This document shows positions 47,278 through 57,581 of a DNA stretch of 64,000 nucleotides, piece after piece. The DNA comes from Toxorhynchites rutilus septentrionalis. Lineage: Eukaryota; Arthropoda; Insecta; Diptera; Culicidae. Position numbers and translations under genes: made by a program. How positions within the stretch are numbered: position 1 is the first letter of the stretch; each line of letters begins with the position of its first letter. The DNA is taken from the NCBI RefSeq assembly GCF_029784135.1, contig NC_073744.1:34734061-34798060 (forward strand), in the 5' to 3' direction. Under the pieces are notes generated by a model that did no database searches, was not told where the DNA came from, and worked only from the letters and a program-made list of their open reading frames with translations.

Positions 47278-47974
47278 CTAGCTAACCCGGCAAACTTCGC
47301 TCCGCCCAAAATGTATTTTTTTGTTATCAAACCATCAAACAATGGCAACAATAGCAGAGCTATTAATTGAGTAATCTTCTAATGACCCTTTACAATTTCC
47401 TTTTATTATAAATTTGCTAGTACTTCTTCTAAACCTCGTCATTGTATTATCAAATTATTTTCAGACACAATGTTTCTCCCTTACATGGAATACCATGGAA
47501 TAATACAACCCCCCTCCACCCTTAAAAAGGGTGCACTTCACTCCACCTCCAAGGGGGGGCTTCCATACAAATGAAACACAAATTTCTGCATTACTCATGA
47601 ATTAATCAAGCATATGAAACCCAATTAGGCATGTGGAGGTTTTAGGGAGCAATGAATGATTCTATCGTGGTTAGATACTCCTCCCTCTTCTCCCTGGGAG
47701 AGGGAGGGGGTTTTTAACGAATGTTATTTGCAAGTGGTTAACAAATCTTGAACGAGAATTGTGTATAAAAATAATCTGATATTATAATGACGAGTTTTGG
47801 TAGAAGTACTAGGAATTTTATAGTAAAAGGTGATTTTAAAGGGTAGATTACAAAATCAATCAATGAACTGTTCTGCGATTGGACTTATGAACGTGCGCTT
47901 AGTAAAAAAAAAACGTGAATGTGATAACGAAAAATAAATTTTTAGCGGGACGAAGTTTGCCGGGTCAGCTAGTA
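47278..47974. mobile_element. Two Helitron 3' ends in inverted orientation
   Basis: A minus-strand copy ends at 47278 (CTAG, then T on that strand) and a plus-strand copy ends GAAGTTTGCCGGGTCAGCTAG at 47974, followed by T. The outer 220-250 bp of each side are inverted versions of one another. The middle has units of the internal tandem repeat seen at 46240-46850 (CATGTGGAGGTTTTAGGG, GCTTCCATACAAATGAAACA). The minus-strand end sits on an A|T step inside COI-like sequence. Confidence 0.75.
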
Positions 47975-48260
47975 TTCATATAAAAATGGATTTCTGTCTG
48001 ATTCTTTAGACTTGGAAATTGATGAACCGATCGGCGTGAAAATTTGTATGCAGGGATTTTCAGGGGCGGGGAAGGTTCTTATAATAGTTCGAGATGTAAC
48101 AGAAATTTCTGCAAGAATTTTCTTCTCAATTTTATATTTTCCGCATCAGCTTACCATCGGGCAGTACGGCATACCCTCGATTGGGGCAATTTGCACGCTT
48201 TCGACCGGATAACATTCTCACGAGAGAAATAGCTTGTATGTGAGGGATACCAGATGATTT
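47975..48260 (+). mobile_element. 5' end of another Helitron-like repeat
   Basis: TTCATATAAAAATGGATTTC, TGTCTGATTC and GATGAACCGATCGGCGTGAA follow directly after the previous CTAG end. This is the usual 5' opening of this Helitron group. The right boundary is not visible. Confidence 0.5.
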
Positions 48261-49125
48261 TTTTCGAATATCTCTGCTGGACACGAATAAATGTCTTCAA
48301 ATGCAATCATAATGAACAGTCTCTGAGAGAAACACCTTATGAGCACTCCTGCTGGAACATTTAACACCGTATGAAGGGAAAATATAAAATTTGGGCGCCT
48401 TCCAAATAAAATTCGTAGCGCACTTTTGTTATTCAGTATCTAAAATACAGTGTGCCACGACAAAGAAAAGCAGCATACGAGAATTTTTTGTGCTAGTGCG
48501 GATATGGAAGAGTGTCCAGAATTTTGGAATATAGATATACGCTGCATTTATTTAGATAAACGTATAATTCATAAAAGTATGTTTTCAAATTCCAGTAGGG
48601 TAACAAAGGGAGCGAAAGGGTTCATAGTTTGTGATCGATATCTGAGTGGGAATGAGAAAGTCTGATGCGAGTTGAACCAAGTGAACGAGAAGTGTTGATA
48701 GCTTTCGACTCTACTCGACTCTTTCGAGTCTACTGAAGTAATAAAAAAAAAAATAGCTGAAAAGATATTTAAAAAAAATCGATGCATTCTAAAATAATAT
48801 CCGAAGTGATAAACAAGTGGATTGAATAATATAATTCCGTAGTTCTACGCCGAAAACTGCGGTCGTGTCATAGATACAACCCATCACATTTTTTTTGTCA
48901 AAAATCGACACTCTGGGACCTAGTCGTACCGGAAATTGGGGTTTTCATAAAACATATTTTGATCTACTTTGAAGAAGAAGAAACAGAACACTGTTTTGTA
49001 CAGAATTTCATTCTATATTAGGAAAATGTTTCTTTTTGATTTGAGAATTTGATCACTCGTGGTAGGAAAAAAGGACAAGGCTTCTAAAAAATAAATGGTA
49101 CAATTTTCAAACAAATTGGAAATAT
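48261..49125. other. Intron sequence with one dispersed repeat
   Basis: The block 48780-48895 matches 16965-17080 and includes the GCGGTCGTGT motif. Nothing else is recognised. Confidence 0.45.
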
Positions 49126-49209
49126 AAGTGAATTAGTAGCCCTTTCACCAATATAGTTTGACACCAGGAGCTGTAAAACTATATTGCTGGAAGGGCTACT
49201 AATTTACTT
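49126..49209. ncRNA. Candidate pre-miRNA-like hairpin (unproven)
   Basis: Arms 49126-49159 and 49174-49209 pair over about 34 bp. Within that span 31 positions are complementary, and two of the other three would be G-U pairs on one strand; the loop is about 15 nt. The total of 84 nt fits a short hairpin precursor. It lies in the 9.4-kb intron of the Sidestep-type gene and directly next to a MITE with its own inverted ends, so a transposon origin is at least as likely as a microRNA gene. Confidence 0.35.
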
Positions 49210-49211
49210 AT

Positions 49212-49462
49212 GAGGGGCTTAGAATGGGGTGTAAGTGACTTGATCGGTTTCTCTTCATCAACTTTTTCTTTAGTCAATAACTCAACTGTAAAAACGTTCC
49301 AATGTGAGTTTTCCATAGAATCCGATAGATGAGGTTCTGACCTATCTCCCACATTGTCTAATACAGCTGGAAATGAGTTTGCAGCTAATTTATAACCAAA
49401 AGAGAGAGTCTATGTAGAGAAATCGATCAAATCACTTACACCCCTTTCATTATAAGCCCCTC
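49212..49462. mobile_element. Short MITE with long inverted ends (copy B)
   Basis: It starts GAGGGGCTTAGAATGGGGTG and ends with ACACCCCTTTCATTATAAGC and CCCTC. The ends pair over about 50 bp, and the element is homologous to 35281-35512 throughout (TTGATCG-TTTCTC, ATAACCAAAAGAGA). No coding capacity. Confidence 0.72.
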
Positions 49463-49666
49463 TTATATTTTTATTACGTTTATTACCGTTCTGAATAATA
49501 TTTCGGACGCTTAAGGCATATGATGCAGAAAACAGATCTAAACTTTATGGACAGGTATTACTTGGTTGATATTTTTGATAAATTAGTTCAATATGCTTTT
49601 AAGCATATTCATTCAAAATTTAAACGCTCATAGGATTTCTTCGCGCGTTTATTACAGTAACACATA

Positions 49667-50925
49667 CTAGGCTGTCAAAAAAGTCCTGCGGTATTTCCGC
49701 GAGGTATCGTTGTAAGCGCGTAGTTCTAGTTGTATTCATTGTATCGAGTCATACTATAGCTTGTTGGAAAGGTATTTTTGCGCGCTATAATATAGTCCTT
49801 GATAGTGTTTTGTTTGGTTAAGTCGTTCGTGAGTTATAGTGTCGCAAATATGGAACAAAATAAAGAGAAAATCCGACATATTTTACAGAACTACTATGAC
49901 AAAGGCAAAAATGCATCTCAAGCTGCCAATAAAATTTGTGCAGTTTATGGACCCGATACAGTTTCCATTTCCAGCGCACAACGATGATTTCAACGTTTTC
50001 GTTCTGGTGTAGAGGTCGTCGAAGATACGCCACGCTCCGGAAGGCCTGTCGTCGAAAATTGCGACAAAATCGCTGAATTAGCCGAGAAAGACCGGCATAG
50101 TAGCAGCCGTAGCATCGGCCAAGAGCTGGGGATAAGTCATCAAACCGTTATTAACCATTTGAAGAAGCTTGGATTCACAAAGAAGCTCGATACATGGGTG
50201 CCACACACGTTGACGCAAAAAAACATCTTTGACCGTATCGACGCATGTGAATCGCTGCTGAATCGCAACAAAATCGACCCGTTTCTGAAGCGGATGGTGA
50301 CTGGCGATGAAAAGTGGGTCACTTACGACAACGTGAAGCGCAAACGGTCGTGGTCGAAGCCCGCTGAAGCGGCTCAGACGGTGGCCAAGCCCTCATTAAC
50401 GGCCAGAAAGGTTCTGCTGTGTGTTTGGTGGGATTGTCAAGGAATAATCTATTATGAGCTGCTTCCCTATGGCCAAACGCTCAATTCGGACCTGTACTGC
50501 CAACAACTGGACCGCTTGAAGGTAGCACTCATGAAGAAGAGGCCATCTTTGATAAACAGAGGCCGCATTGTCTTCCATCAGGACAACGCCAGGCCACACA
50601 CTTCTTTGGTGACGCGCCAGAAGCTCCGGGAGCTCGGATGGAAGGTTCTTTTGCATCCGCCGTATAGTCCGGACCTTGCACCAAGTGACTACCACCTGTT
50701 TTTGTCCATGGCAAATGAGCTAGGTAGTCAGAAGTTAGCCACAAAAGAGGCCTGTGAAAATTGGCTATCCGAGTTTTTTACCAATAAGGAAGCGAGCTTC
50801 TATAACAGGGGTATTATGAAGTTGGCATCTCGTTGGGAACAAGTCATCGAACAAAACGGCGCATATTTGACTTAAAACAGATGATTGTAACTAATTTTAT
50901 GAACAAATGAAAATTAAAAAAAACG
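49667..50925 (+). mobile_element. mariner element lacking its 3' inverted repeat
   Basis: The left end TAGGCTGTCAAAAAAGTCCT, preceded by TA, is the same terminal repeat as in the complete copy at 58873-60048. On the right, homology stops in an A-run near 50925; the expected terminal sequence is replaced by unrelated DNA. The element is otherwise nearly identical to the other copy. It lies in the intron between the two FN3 exons of the Sidestep-type gene. Confidence 0.88.
49850..50875 (+). pseudogene. mariner transposase, nearly intact, one nonsense codon
   Basis: ATG at 49850 opens a 342-codon frame to TAA at 50873-50875. It is interrupted only by TGA at codon 46 (49985-49987), where the minus-strand copy has TGG (Trp in AQRWFQRF). 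The N-terminal helix-turn-helix region is GKNASQAANKICAVYG to ISHQTVINHLKKLGF. The catalytic acids are in MVTGDEKWVTYDN, VFHQDNARPHTS and YSPDLAPSDYHLF, the D,D34D layout of mariner; the WVPHTLTQKN motif is also present. With a single stop it is a young inactivated copy. Confidence 0.92.
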
Positions 50926-51784
50926 TATGTCGTATGTCGACGCGATTATAACAATCTCCAGAACCCGAAAAATTCCTACGGAACTGACAACAAACAGTGA
51001 TTAAGTCGACGAATCTGCTCCCACATTTCCGCCGGGCTAGACGCAAATGGATTTTCGTCGCAGCTCAGGTTTCGACGTCCTTGAGATGATTTTGATAGAG
51101 GGCTCTCTTTCTACTCCTGCTGATGCGTGTGTGTATGTGTGTGTGTGTGTACACGTGTAGGCGCGAATACATGAATAGCACACACCCACCCCCGCACTCC
51201 GTGATTGAGTGGCACTTGTTTATCGCTGCCGGCTGCAGCTGGTGTTGTTATTTTTCACCGCTTCCGAGCAGCCGATCCGAACAGTCACATAAATTTGCCA
51301 ACGATCCTTCAGTGAAGGACATTTCCACTGCCGCATGTCCTGCAGTGTTTTTGTGTACGACAGCACAGTTGGTATGGTAATTGGATAACCATTACACATA
51401 ATTGCCATCGCAGGCCAATGCGTTGCAATCGAAGTCCATGATGGAGGAAGGGAGCAAGAAAAAAAAATCGAAACGAGATTCGTTCCAATTACGCTACCGA
51501 ATCAACTTCACATTGACTTGTTGCTGTTGCTTAAAACCCACCCCACGGCCATGGCTGGGCCCAGCTGGCGAATGTAAACTCATTTCCATGAATGTGCAGC
51601 ATCACCCGTCAAATGATTGGTTGTTATTGACGCGCGGGGACACTCACTCCGGATCTGGTTCGAGAGGAAACGTGTCGCAAAATCTAACATTCTCGGATCC
51701 GTTCGAAAGCGGAGCTTGAGCGCGCTGAGGAAAAGGACTGGACACGGAAGGGGGTGCAAGAAGGAGGGAAACAGAACAGCTCAC
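50926..51784. other. Intron sequence with a short TG microsatellite
   Basis: A TG-rich run lies at about 51125-51151. GC rises towards the exon at 51785. Frames here have no domain. Confidence 0.5.
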
Positions 51785-51987
51785 CTGGTCGTTCATGGTG
51801 GAAATTTCGTTGTCAATCTCCGTCGGTGGGCTTCGGGTGTAATCCAGGCTGAACATGGGTGGGGGCGTTCCGCCGATCACTTCTAGCAGGAAGCTTTGCG
51901 AAAGGCCTCCATCGCTGCCGGCCTGGCAGACCACTTCCAGCACGGTGTCGTTGTGCAGCTCGCAGTTACGGGGCGTTTCCGGGATTT
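51785..51987 (-). CDS. Sidestep-family gene, internal exon: Ig-FN3 linker and start of FN3
   Basis: A 203-nt exon with acceptor CAG above 51987 and donor GTGAGC below 51785. It completes a Lys codon from the previous exon and ends on a codon boundary. The peptide runs PETPRNCELHNDTVLEVVC and then QAGSDGGLSQSFLLEV. The pairing of a P-E-x-P-x-N-C strand with a C-x-x-G-x-D-G-G-L-x-Q-x-F-x-L-E-V strand is the pattern I associate with the fibronectin III region of Sidestep proteins; it is the main reason for the family call. The downstream intron is 9.4 kb and contains a broken mariner at 49667-50925. Which Sidestep paralogue this is cannot be settled from the window. Confidence 0.92.
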
Positions 51988-52312
51988 CTGTGGAGCAGCC
52001 ATCAAAACAAGCAATGGGTTGGGAAAGAGATGGAAATTTTAATTAAAAGCAGCGTAAAAACGAATTAGCGATGCGTTGGATGTATGGCTGTCGGGAGCGA
52101 TGCTTGACGGGAATGGATTTTCTCCGTATCACTCTGATATAAGGCCACCTATGTTTCGATTATACTGTATTAATATTTTTTTTCTTGTTCTGAATGATTA
52201 AATGTAACATGAGTGTGATCGTAAAATCCGTCAATCACCAATCCACTGTCTAGCTGTCCACCTAAAGTGGAAAGTTGTGTTTGCATTCGCAAAAACATGG
52301 ACCCACACTTAC

Positions 52313-52612
52313 TGGCAGGTAAAATATGAATCAAACAGGGCACCGTTTGCCGTCCGACACTGTTCATGGCCCAGCAGGCGAGCGTGACCAGTTCGGCATC
52401 TGTCTGGGGCAGATAGGTCATGGTGCTGACGAGACCGTGCGAGCTTATGCGTGAGTTCAGCACCGGTGACACGTTGCGGGTGTTGTTGTAGGTCCAGCTA
52501 AAACGCACCCCATCCGGCGGGTCGGCCTCGACTTCGCACCGAACATGCAGCGAGTGCATATTAAGCGAGCCGATCGATGTTTGCTCCGTTCCTGGCTTGC
52601 AACGGGGCGCAT
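52313..52612 (-). CDS. Sidestep-family gene, internal exon: complete Ig domain
   Basis: A 300-nt exon with acceptor CAG above 52612 and donor GTAAGT below 52313. It reads two bases, 99 codons, one base. The peptide starts APRCKPG and has all Ig core residues: first Cys in LHVRCEVEADP, Trp in RFSWTYNN, second Cys in LVTLACWAMNSVG, ending in HILPA. The upstream base T and the downstream AA join cleanly to the neighbouring exons (Tyr and Lys codons), so three exons agree in phase. GC content is clearly higher than in the flanking introns. The Ig fold is seen directly; the extracellular adhesion or guidance-receptor role follows from the Sidestep family. The intron to the next exon is short (325 bp), whereas the upstream intron is 8.2 kb and full of transposons. 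Confidence 0.92.
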
Positions 52613-53989
52613 CTGTCGGGGAGAAAAACAGAGCATCGATTAGTGAGAACTGCAACGCTGGCTGGATAAGTAGTCCCCAGATAATCAGTTCAGGGAATGG
52701 AAAAAGTCTATACCTCACATCGATTAAATGAACACCGAAACGGTGATACTTCGGTCCCGGCATATGTATAATGAAACGCTTCAGGCTCGACATTATTCTT
52801 TTCAAAGTATCAGGTGTTTTTCGTCGTTCTGTAAAATGTTATACACTTTCCACCAGCGCTGGGGATATTCTGAAGAAGGGGCTTATGCTTATCATGAATC
52901 AATTATGAGCATACAGATTCCATTTTTCTCGTCACTCGACTGCGACATATCCACTCTGAAACGATGAAACGTTGGCTGCTCCTTATTGTCTGGCAGGCAT
53001 GCGAACAGACGTTGGAGAATGTAAATGAAAGTGGAGTCTGCCGTCTCTGGCGACAAGCTTCAAAACCAACGATTCGGACCGATGGACGAGGAAAACTTGG
53101 AACGAACGCATGGAACTGAACTCTGATCGAGAATGATGCTAATGGGATGCTGTGAACAATAGACCATCAGAGAAGAAAAGATTCTCCTGGGAATGGGCGG
53201 GTTTCAGGGAAATTCGTATCGACGTGAGGCTTGTCGTGATTGTAGACTGAATTGGAATCGAGTCGGAATTTGAGTAATTTTTATAAATTTGGTTATTCAA
53301 CCGTCGCAAGTAGCCGGAACAAGAGTGCGGAGTAATAAGACTCTGGAGTGATTCGGAGAATATGTCATATTACATCTCCGGGAAACAGAATAGATAGATG
53401 ACAAATTGAACGGACGAGTTGTACAATGTGGTACGTTTGAATAAGAATGGGGAAGATCACTTATCCCTACGCCTCAATAGTTATTGCAAATATCACGAAA
53501 AATGAACCGATTTCTGGAGAGTAAATTCATTCTAGCGGGCACTCATTTTTTGAGTAGTATTTCGTTAAGTATATTCATGTAAGATGAGAGCTTCTTCTGA
53601 AATTCGTTTCATTCATTTCAATACACATATTGATATGATTGCGGCTTAATGAACAACTGCTTTTGCAGGAGCGCAAAATTTCACTATTTAACATTCGTTT
53701 ACTGATTTAAGTTCCAGTTTTGGAATTTTTGAATCCCGATTCCAGAGCACTGAAGTTTTTAGATCCATTCTGAAGATTCAAGGATATCACAAATGTTGCA
53801 TACAGGATAAATCCAACTTTTAACATTTAACAAAATCAAAATTCAATCAACCATTTTTTTTTGCATAAAAAACTAACATGCGTCTCCATTGGTTGGATTT
53901 CGCTTGACTGGAGACGGAGACGCATGGTTGTTTAATAACCGATGATCCGAAATGATCCGAAAAATAAATTTTTTCGCCTTTTGCCCAAA
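52613..53989. other. Intron sequence with one perfect small hairpin
   Basis: CATGCGTCTCC at 53877-53887 is answered by GGAGACGCATG at 53916-53926 around a 28-nt loop. Otherwise nothing is recognised. Confidence 0.5.
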
Positions 53990-54835
53990 AATGAATTCCT
54001 TCAAAAATTCATAACATTTGAACTACTGGACCGATTAAGATGATCAACATACCAAATTAAAGACAATCAGTTGGCATTTTGGCATTGGCAATATTGCACT
54101 TGCTTTCCTCATCTATAAAAACACTTGTTTTTTTTCATAATTATCGATTGTATTTGATTGTTGATGTTTGGCATTAGAGCAAAAGTGCGTCTCAGAGTAA
54201 TATTTTTTTACAAAAATTCGAAATGCCTGAAAATACAGGTCGGACTCGATTATATACCGTTTCTGATTTCTTTTCACTGTGTATAATCGAATGCTGTATA
54301 TAATCGAGTAAAATAAATTTTTTATTCGTTTCTTACATATATTTTTTGTTTTTTAAATATCAAAGAGGAATTTGATTTTTGATTCATCCCCTTAAAGTCA
54401 GAAAACGTCTTTCTCACATGAAAAAAATTAATTTTTTACTCCCTTACCCGGCCAGGCCATTTCAATGTGATTCGAATAGCCATTGAAAGCATCTTTACAG
54501 ATTACAGTGAAACTTTGAAGTTTTAAAAACACTGACCTTTTAAACAATTTCGCATATTGAAAAAAAAAATTGAAAAGAGTCTAAGTTTTTTTTGTCTGTT
54601 TGTTTTGTATTCAATAACACATGAAACATGATGAATATGTTGTTAGAAAAACTCTTTCCCTGTAGCAGTGGTTTGTTAATTATTGCATGAGCTATTCATT
54701 TTTTTTTTGAGAAAAAAAAAAGTATTTTAGAAAAAAGTAATTTCAATGTTGTGTATGGATTTTTTTTGTTTGATATATTTTTATGAAAATTCAAATAATT
54801 TCCTAAAAAAAATTTGGTCAACGAATGAGATACAT
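53990..54835 (+). repeat. AT-rich repeats with pogo-like start
   Basis: The block 53995-54070 (CATTTGAACTACTGGACCGA) matches 30540-30600 and, reversed, 55790-55870. TACAGGTCGGACTCGATTAT at 54234 looks like a pogo-type terminus, with TATAATCGA repeated four times after it. The stretch 54580-54835 belongs to the AT-rich family of 23264-24350. The reversed match on the far side of the minisatellite suggests the minisatellite lies inside an element with inverted ends. Confidence 0.55.
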
Positions 54836-55768
54836 CCCATTTCTTTTCTGCCACCGGATTGAATTGCATGCTCTTCTCTTCGAATCCCATTTCTTTTGTG
54901 CCACCGGATTGAACCGTGCGCTCTTCTCTCTCAATCCCTTTTTTGTCTCCCACCGGATTGAATGGTGGCTTATAGCCGATGGCTTATAGCCGGTGGCCGC
55001 TCGGGAATCCATTTAGTTGTAACTGCGAAGTGCTCTTCTCTCCAAACCCCCCGGGTTGAACAATGTGCTCCTCTCTCCCAATCTCATTTCTTTTCTGCCA
55101 CCGGATTGAATTGCATGCTCTTTTCTCCCAATCCCATTTCTTTTCTGCCACCGGATTGAATTGCATGCTCTTTTCTCCCAATCCCATTTCTTTTCTGCCA
55201 CCGGATTGAACAGTATGCTCTTCTCTCCCAATCCCATTTCTTTTCTGCCACCGGATTGAATTGCATACTCTTCTCTTTGTATCCCATTTCTTTTCTGCCA
55301 CCGAATTGAATTGCATGCTCTTCTCTTCAATTCCCTTCTCTTTTCTGCCACCGGATTGAATTGCATGCTTTTTTCTTCCAATCCCATTTCTTTTCTGTCA
55401 CCGAATTGAATTGCATGCTCTTTTCTTCAATTCCCTTCTCTTTTCTGCCACCGGATTGAAAAGTGTGCTTTTTTCTTTCAATCCCAGCTCTTTTCTGCCA
55501 ACGAATTGATTTGCATGCTCTTCTCTTCGAATCCCATTTCTTTTGTGGCACCGAATTGAATTACACACTCTTCTCATCGAATCCCATTCGTTTTCTGCCA
55601 CCGGATTGAATTAGATGCTCTTCTCTTCGAATCCCATCTCTTTTCTGCCATTGAATTGAATTGAATCCTCTTTTCTTCCAATCCCTTTCCTTTCTGCCAC
55701 CGGATTGAACTGAATGCTCTTCTCTTCGAATACCATTTCTTTTCTGCCACCGGATTGAATTACATCCG
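54836..55768. repeat. 50-bp minisatellite, about 17 units
   Basis: The core TTTCTGCCACCGGATTGAAT recurs every 50 bp, with units starting the CCACCGG motif at 54851, 54901, 54950, 55098, 55148 and on to 55747. An interruption at 54960-55074 contains a duplicated GGCTTATAGCCG. Units differ by a few bases each. The minus strand is free of stops over long distances in all three frames, and since 50 is not a multiple of three the peptides rotate (QFNPVAEKKWD, ACNSIRWQKRNG, HAIQSGGRKEMG). Confidence 0.92.
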
Positions 55769-56711
55769 ATATTTTTTGGAAGAAGACTAGCTCATTGACA
55801 TCAATTTGATGTATCGATCATCTAAATCGGTCAAATAGTTCAAAAGTTATGAATTTTTGAATTGAAATGACTGAATTATAGCTTGTGCAGACAGTGCGAT
55901 CTCAGATGGCTAAACAAGAACTATCTCCCAGACGTGTAACAATAAATGTTCCTAGGATCGTGAGTCCCTCGATATTCGTTTCATACCAGAGTAAAAATAC
56001 ATACACAAAAAACCAATAAAGTTTATAAATATATTCCAATCATGATATAGCTTCTCGAACAGACGCTTCACTGCTTCGATTCCTTTGAAGCTTATCAGCT
56101 GACATCTTCTTTCTCCCACATCTATCTTCAGGCATGACTACACACCAATTTAATTCCAGGTTTTGGCTTCCACAGCGCTTCGGTTAACCGTGCGACTTCT
56201 CGCAGGCAGCCAACATTCAACCGAACAAACACCCCTTCCATATCGGATCCACCGGATCCTGTAAAACTGAAAGCCGCCCTCCCGATTAGATAGCGAAGTA
56301 AGAAAGACATACTTCAGAAACGTCTCCCCAATCTCTCTACCCGTTGTCGAACTGACGACAGGGCCGGAAAGGAAGCTGTCGGAGAAAATTGATTGTCTCG
56401 TCACAAAATCAACTGTGCGGAAATTCGATAGAGCGCAATGCCTCGGGAGAAACAAGAACACGGAATCTTTTTATGTCAATCCGTTGCAATACAGGACCAC
56501 CCACCCACAGGGGGGAAATAGGACGACACATCGCATGCATCGCACTGTTCGTGCTGCTGTTGTTTCGTGATGCTGCAGATGGCTGGGTAAGCGTCTGATA
56601 AGCGGTAGATAGAATGGTGACATGCTGTTGAAGTTAAGTGGATTGGATTTTATAGTCCTGAGAGAGAGAGTGAAAGAAATACGACGGGTCTCAACATTAT
56701 GATAATTGTAT
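55769..56711. other. Intron sequence with a reversed repeat at its left end
   Basis: 55790-55870 is the reverse copy of the CATTTGAACTACTGG family. The remainder, including frames at 56128-56598 on both strands, is not recognised. Confidence 0.5.
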
Positions 56712-57178
56712 TAGGTTGGGAAAAAAGTTATCCATTATTTTCTCGGTAGCTGGCTTTAGTTATCAATATCACGATCGATCATACAATTTCAAGTTTAGGC
56801 CCGTTGGAAAGGTGATATTTCACACTAAAAAAATATTTTGCTGTTTTTTGTTTTGTTGTTTGTTCATGATGCCGATACTGTAACAGTGAAATACGTGCAA
56901 CAATTTATTTTTTTTTTAATTCTAAATTATTTTATAATATTTTTTTTTTGCGCAATACACTAAATTCAGATCTCTACAGTCGAAAAATGGGCCGTTTGAA
57001 GCTAGCGATTTACCATAAACGTCCAGAATTGAGCAAGATCTGGCACCAAGCGATTACCACCTTTTTCTCGTATTGTAAAACTCCCTGAGTGCTAAGAAAT
57101 TGGAATCAAGAGAAGTTTTGCCAAGAGTTTTTCGCCAATAGAGACCAATACTTCTATGAGAGAGTCATTACGGAGTAA
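56712..57178 (+). mobile_element. Internally deleted mariner remnant
   Basis: The left end TTAGGTTGGGAAAAAAGTTA resembles the terminal repeat of the 57582-58864 element. Near 57040 the frame IEQDLAPSDYHLF has the third catalytic Asp region of mariner, followed after a stop by NSLSAKKLESREV and FFANRDQYFYERVIT. The middle of the gene is missing. It ends next to a TC/TA microsatellite (57199-57247). Confidence 0.75.
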
Positions 57179-57193
57179 TCGAACAATCTGAAG

Positions 57194-57198
<5 letters not shown>

Positions 57199-57247
<49 letters not shown>
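57199..57247. repeat. Compound microsatellite (TC)n(TA)n
   Basis: About 15 TC units run directly into about 9 TA units, then a run of seven C. Confidence 0.95.
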
Positions 57248-57581
57248 CCCCCCCTTATAGATGTTCTGTTCGTTTGTGTACGCGTCAAAAACTTGAAAAG
57301 TGCGGAACCGATTGAGCTCAAAGTTGTACACAATATATAATCCACTTCAAGGAGTGTTGTTACGGCATAAAAAAATGGAAAATTGGAAGAAAAATGATTT
57401 TATATATGACCAGAGTGCGTTTCTGAAATTGAGCTTCTAATGAAAATCGACTATTCAGTAATGAATATGTGATCGATGTGAAGAAAATATCTTTTTCCAC
57501 GTGATTGACAAAATCATCAACTGAAATTGTCTTTCGAAGTGATACAAAATTTATCGATTTTCCTCATCTATCTCTGTATAT

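Noticed and set aside
50926..51010. A 3' terminal repeat for the mariner at 49667
   Set aside because: A loose similarity in AAATTCCTACGGAACTGACAA to the expected end was considered, but the match is too weak; homology to the other copy stops at 50925.
54984..55601. Frames of 67-124 codons in the minisatellite, considered as a repeat protein
   Set aside because: The frames rotate with the 50-bp unit and occur in all three minus frames at once, which points to a stop-free unit rather than a selected protein.
54836..55768. CRISPR-like array
   Set aside because: Units are contiguous 50-bp tandem repeats without unique spacers, in a eukaryotic genome.
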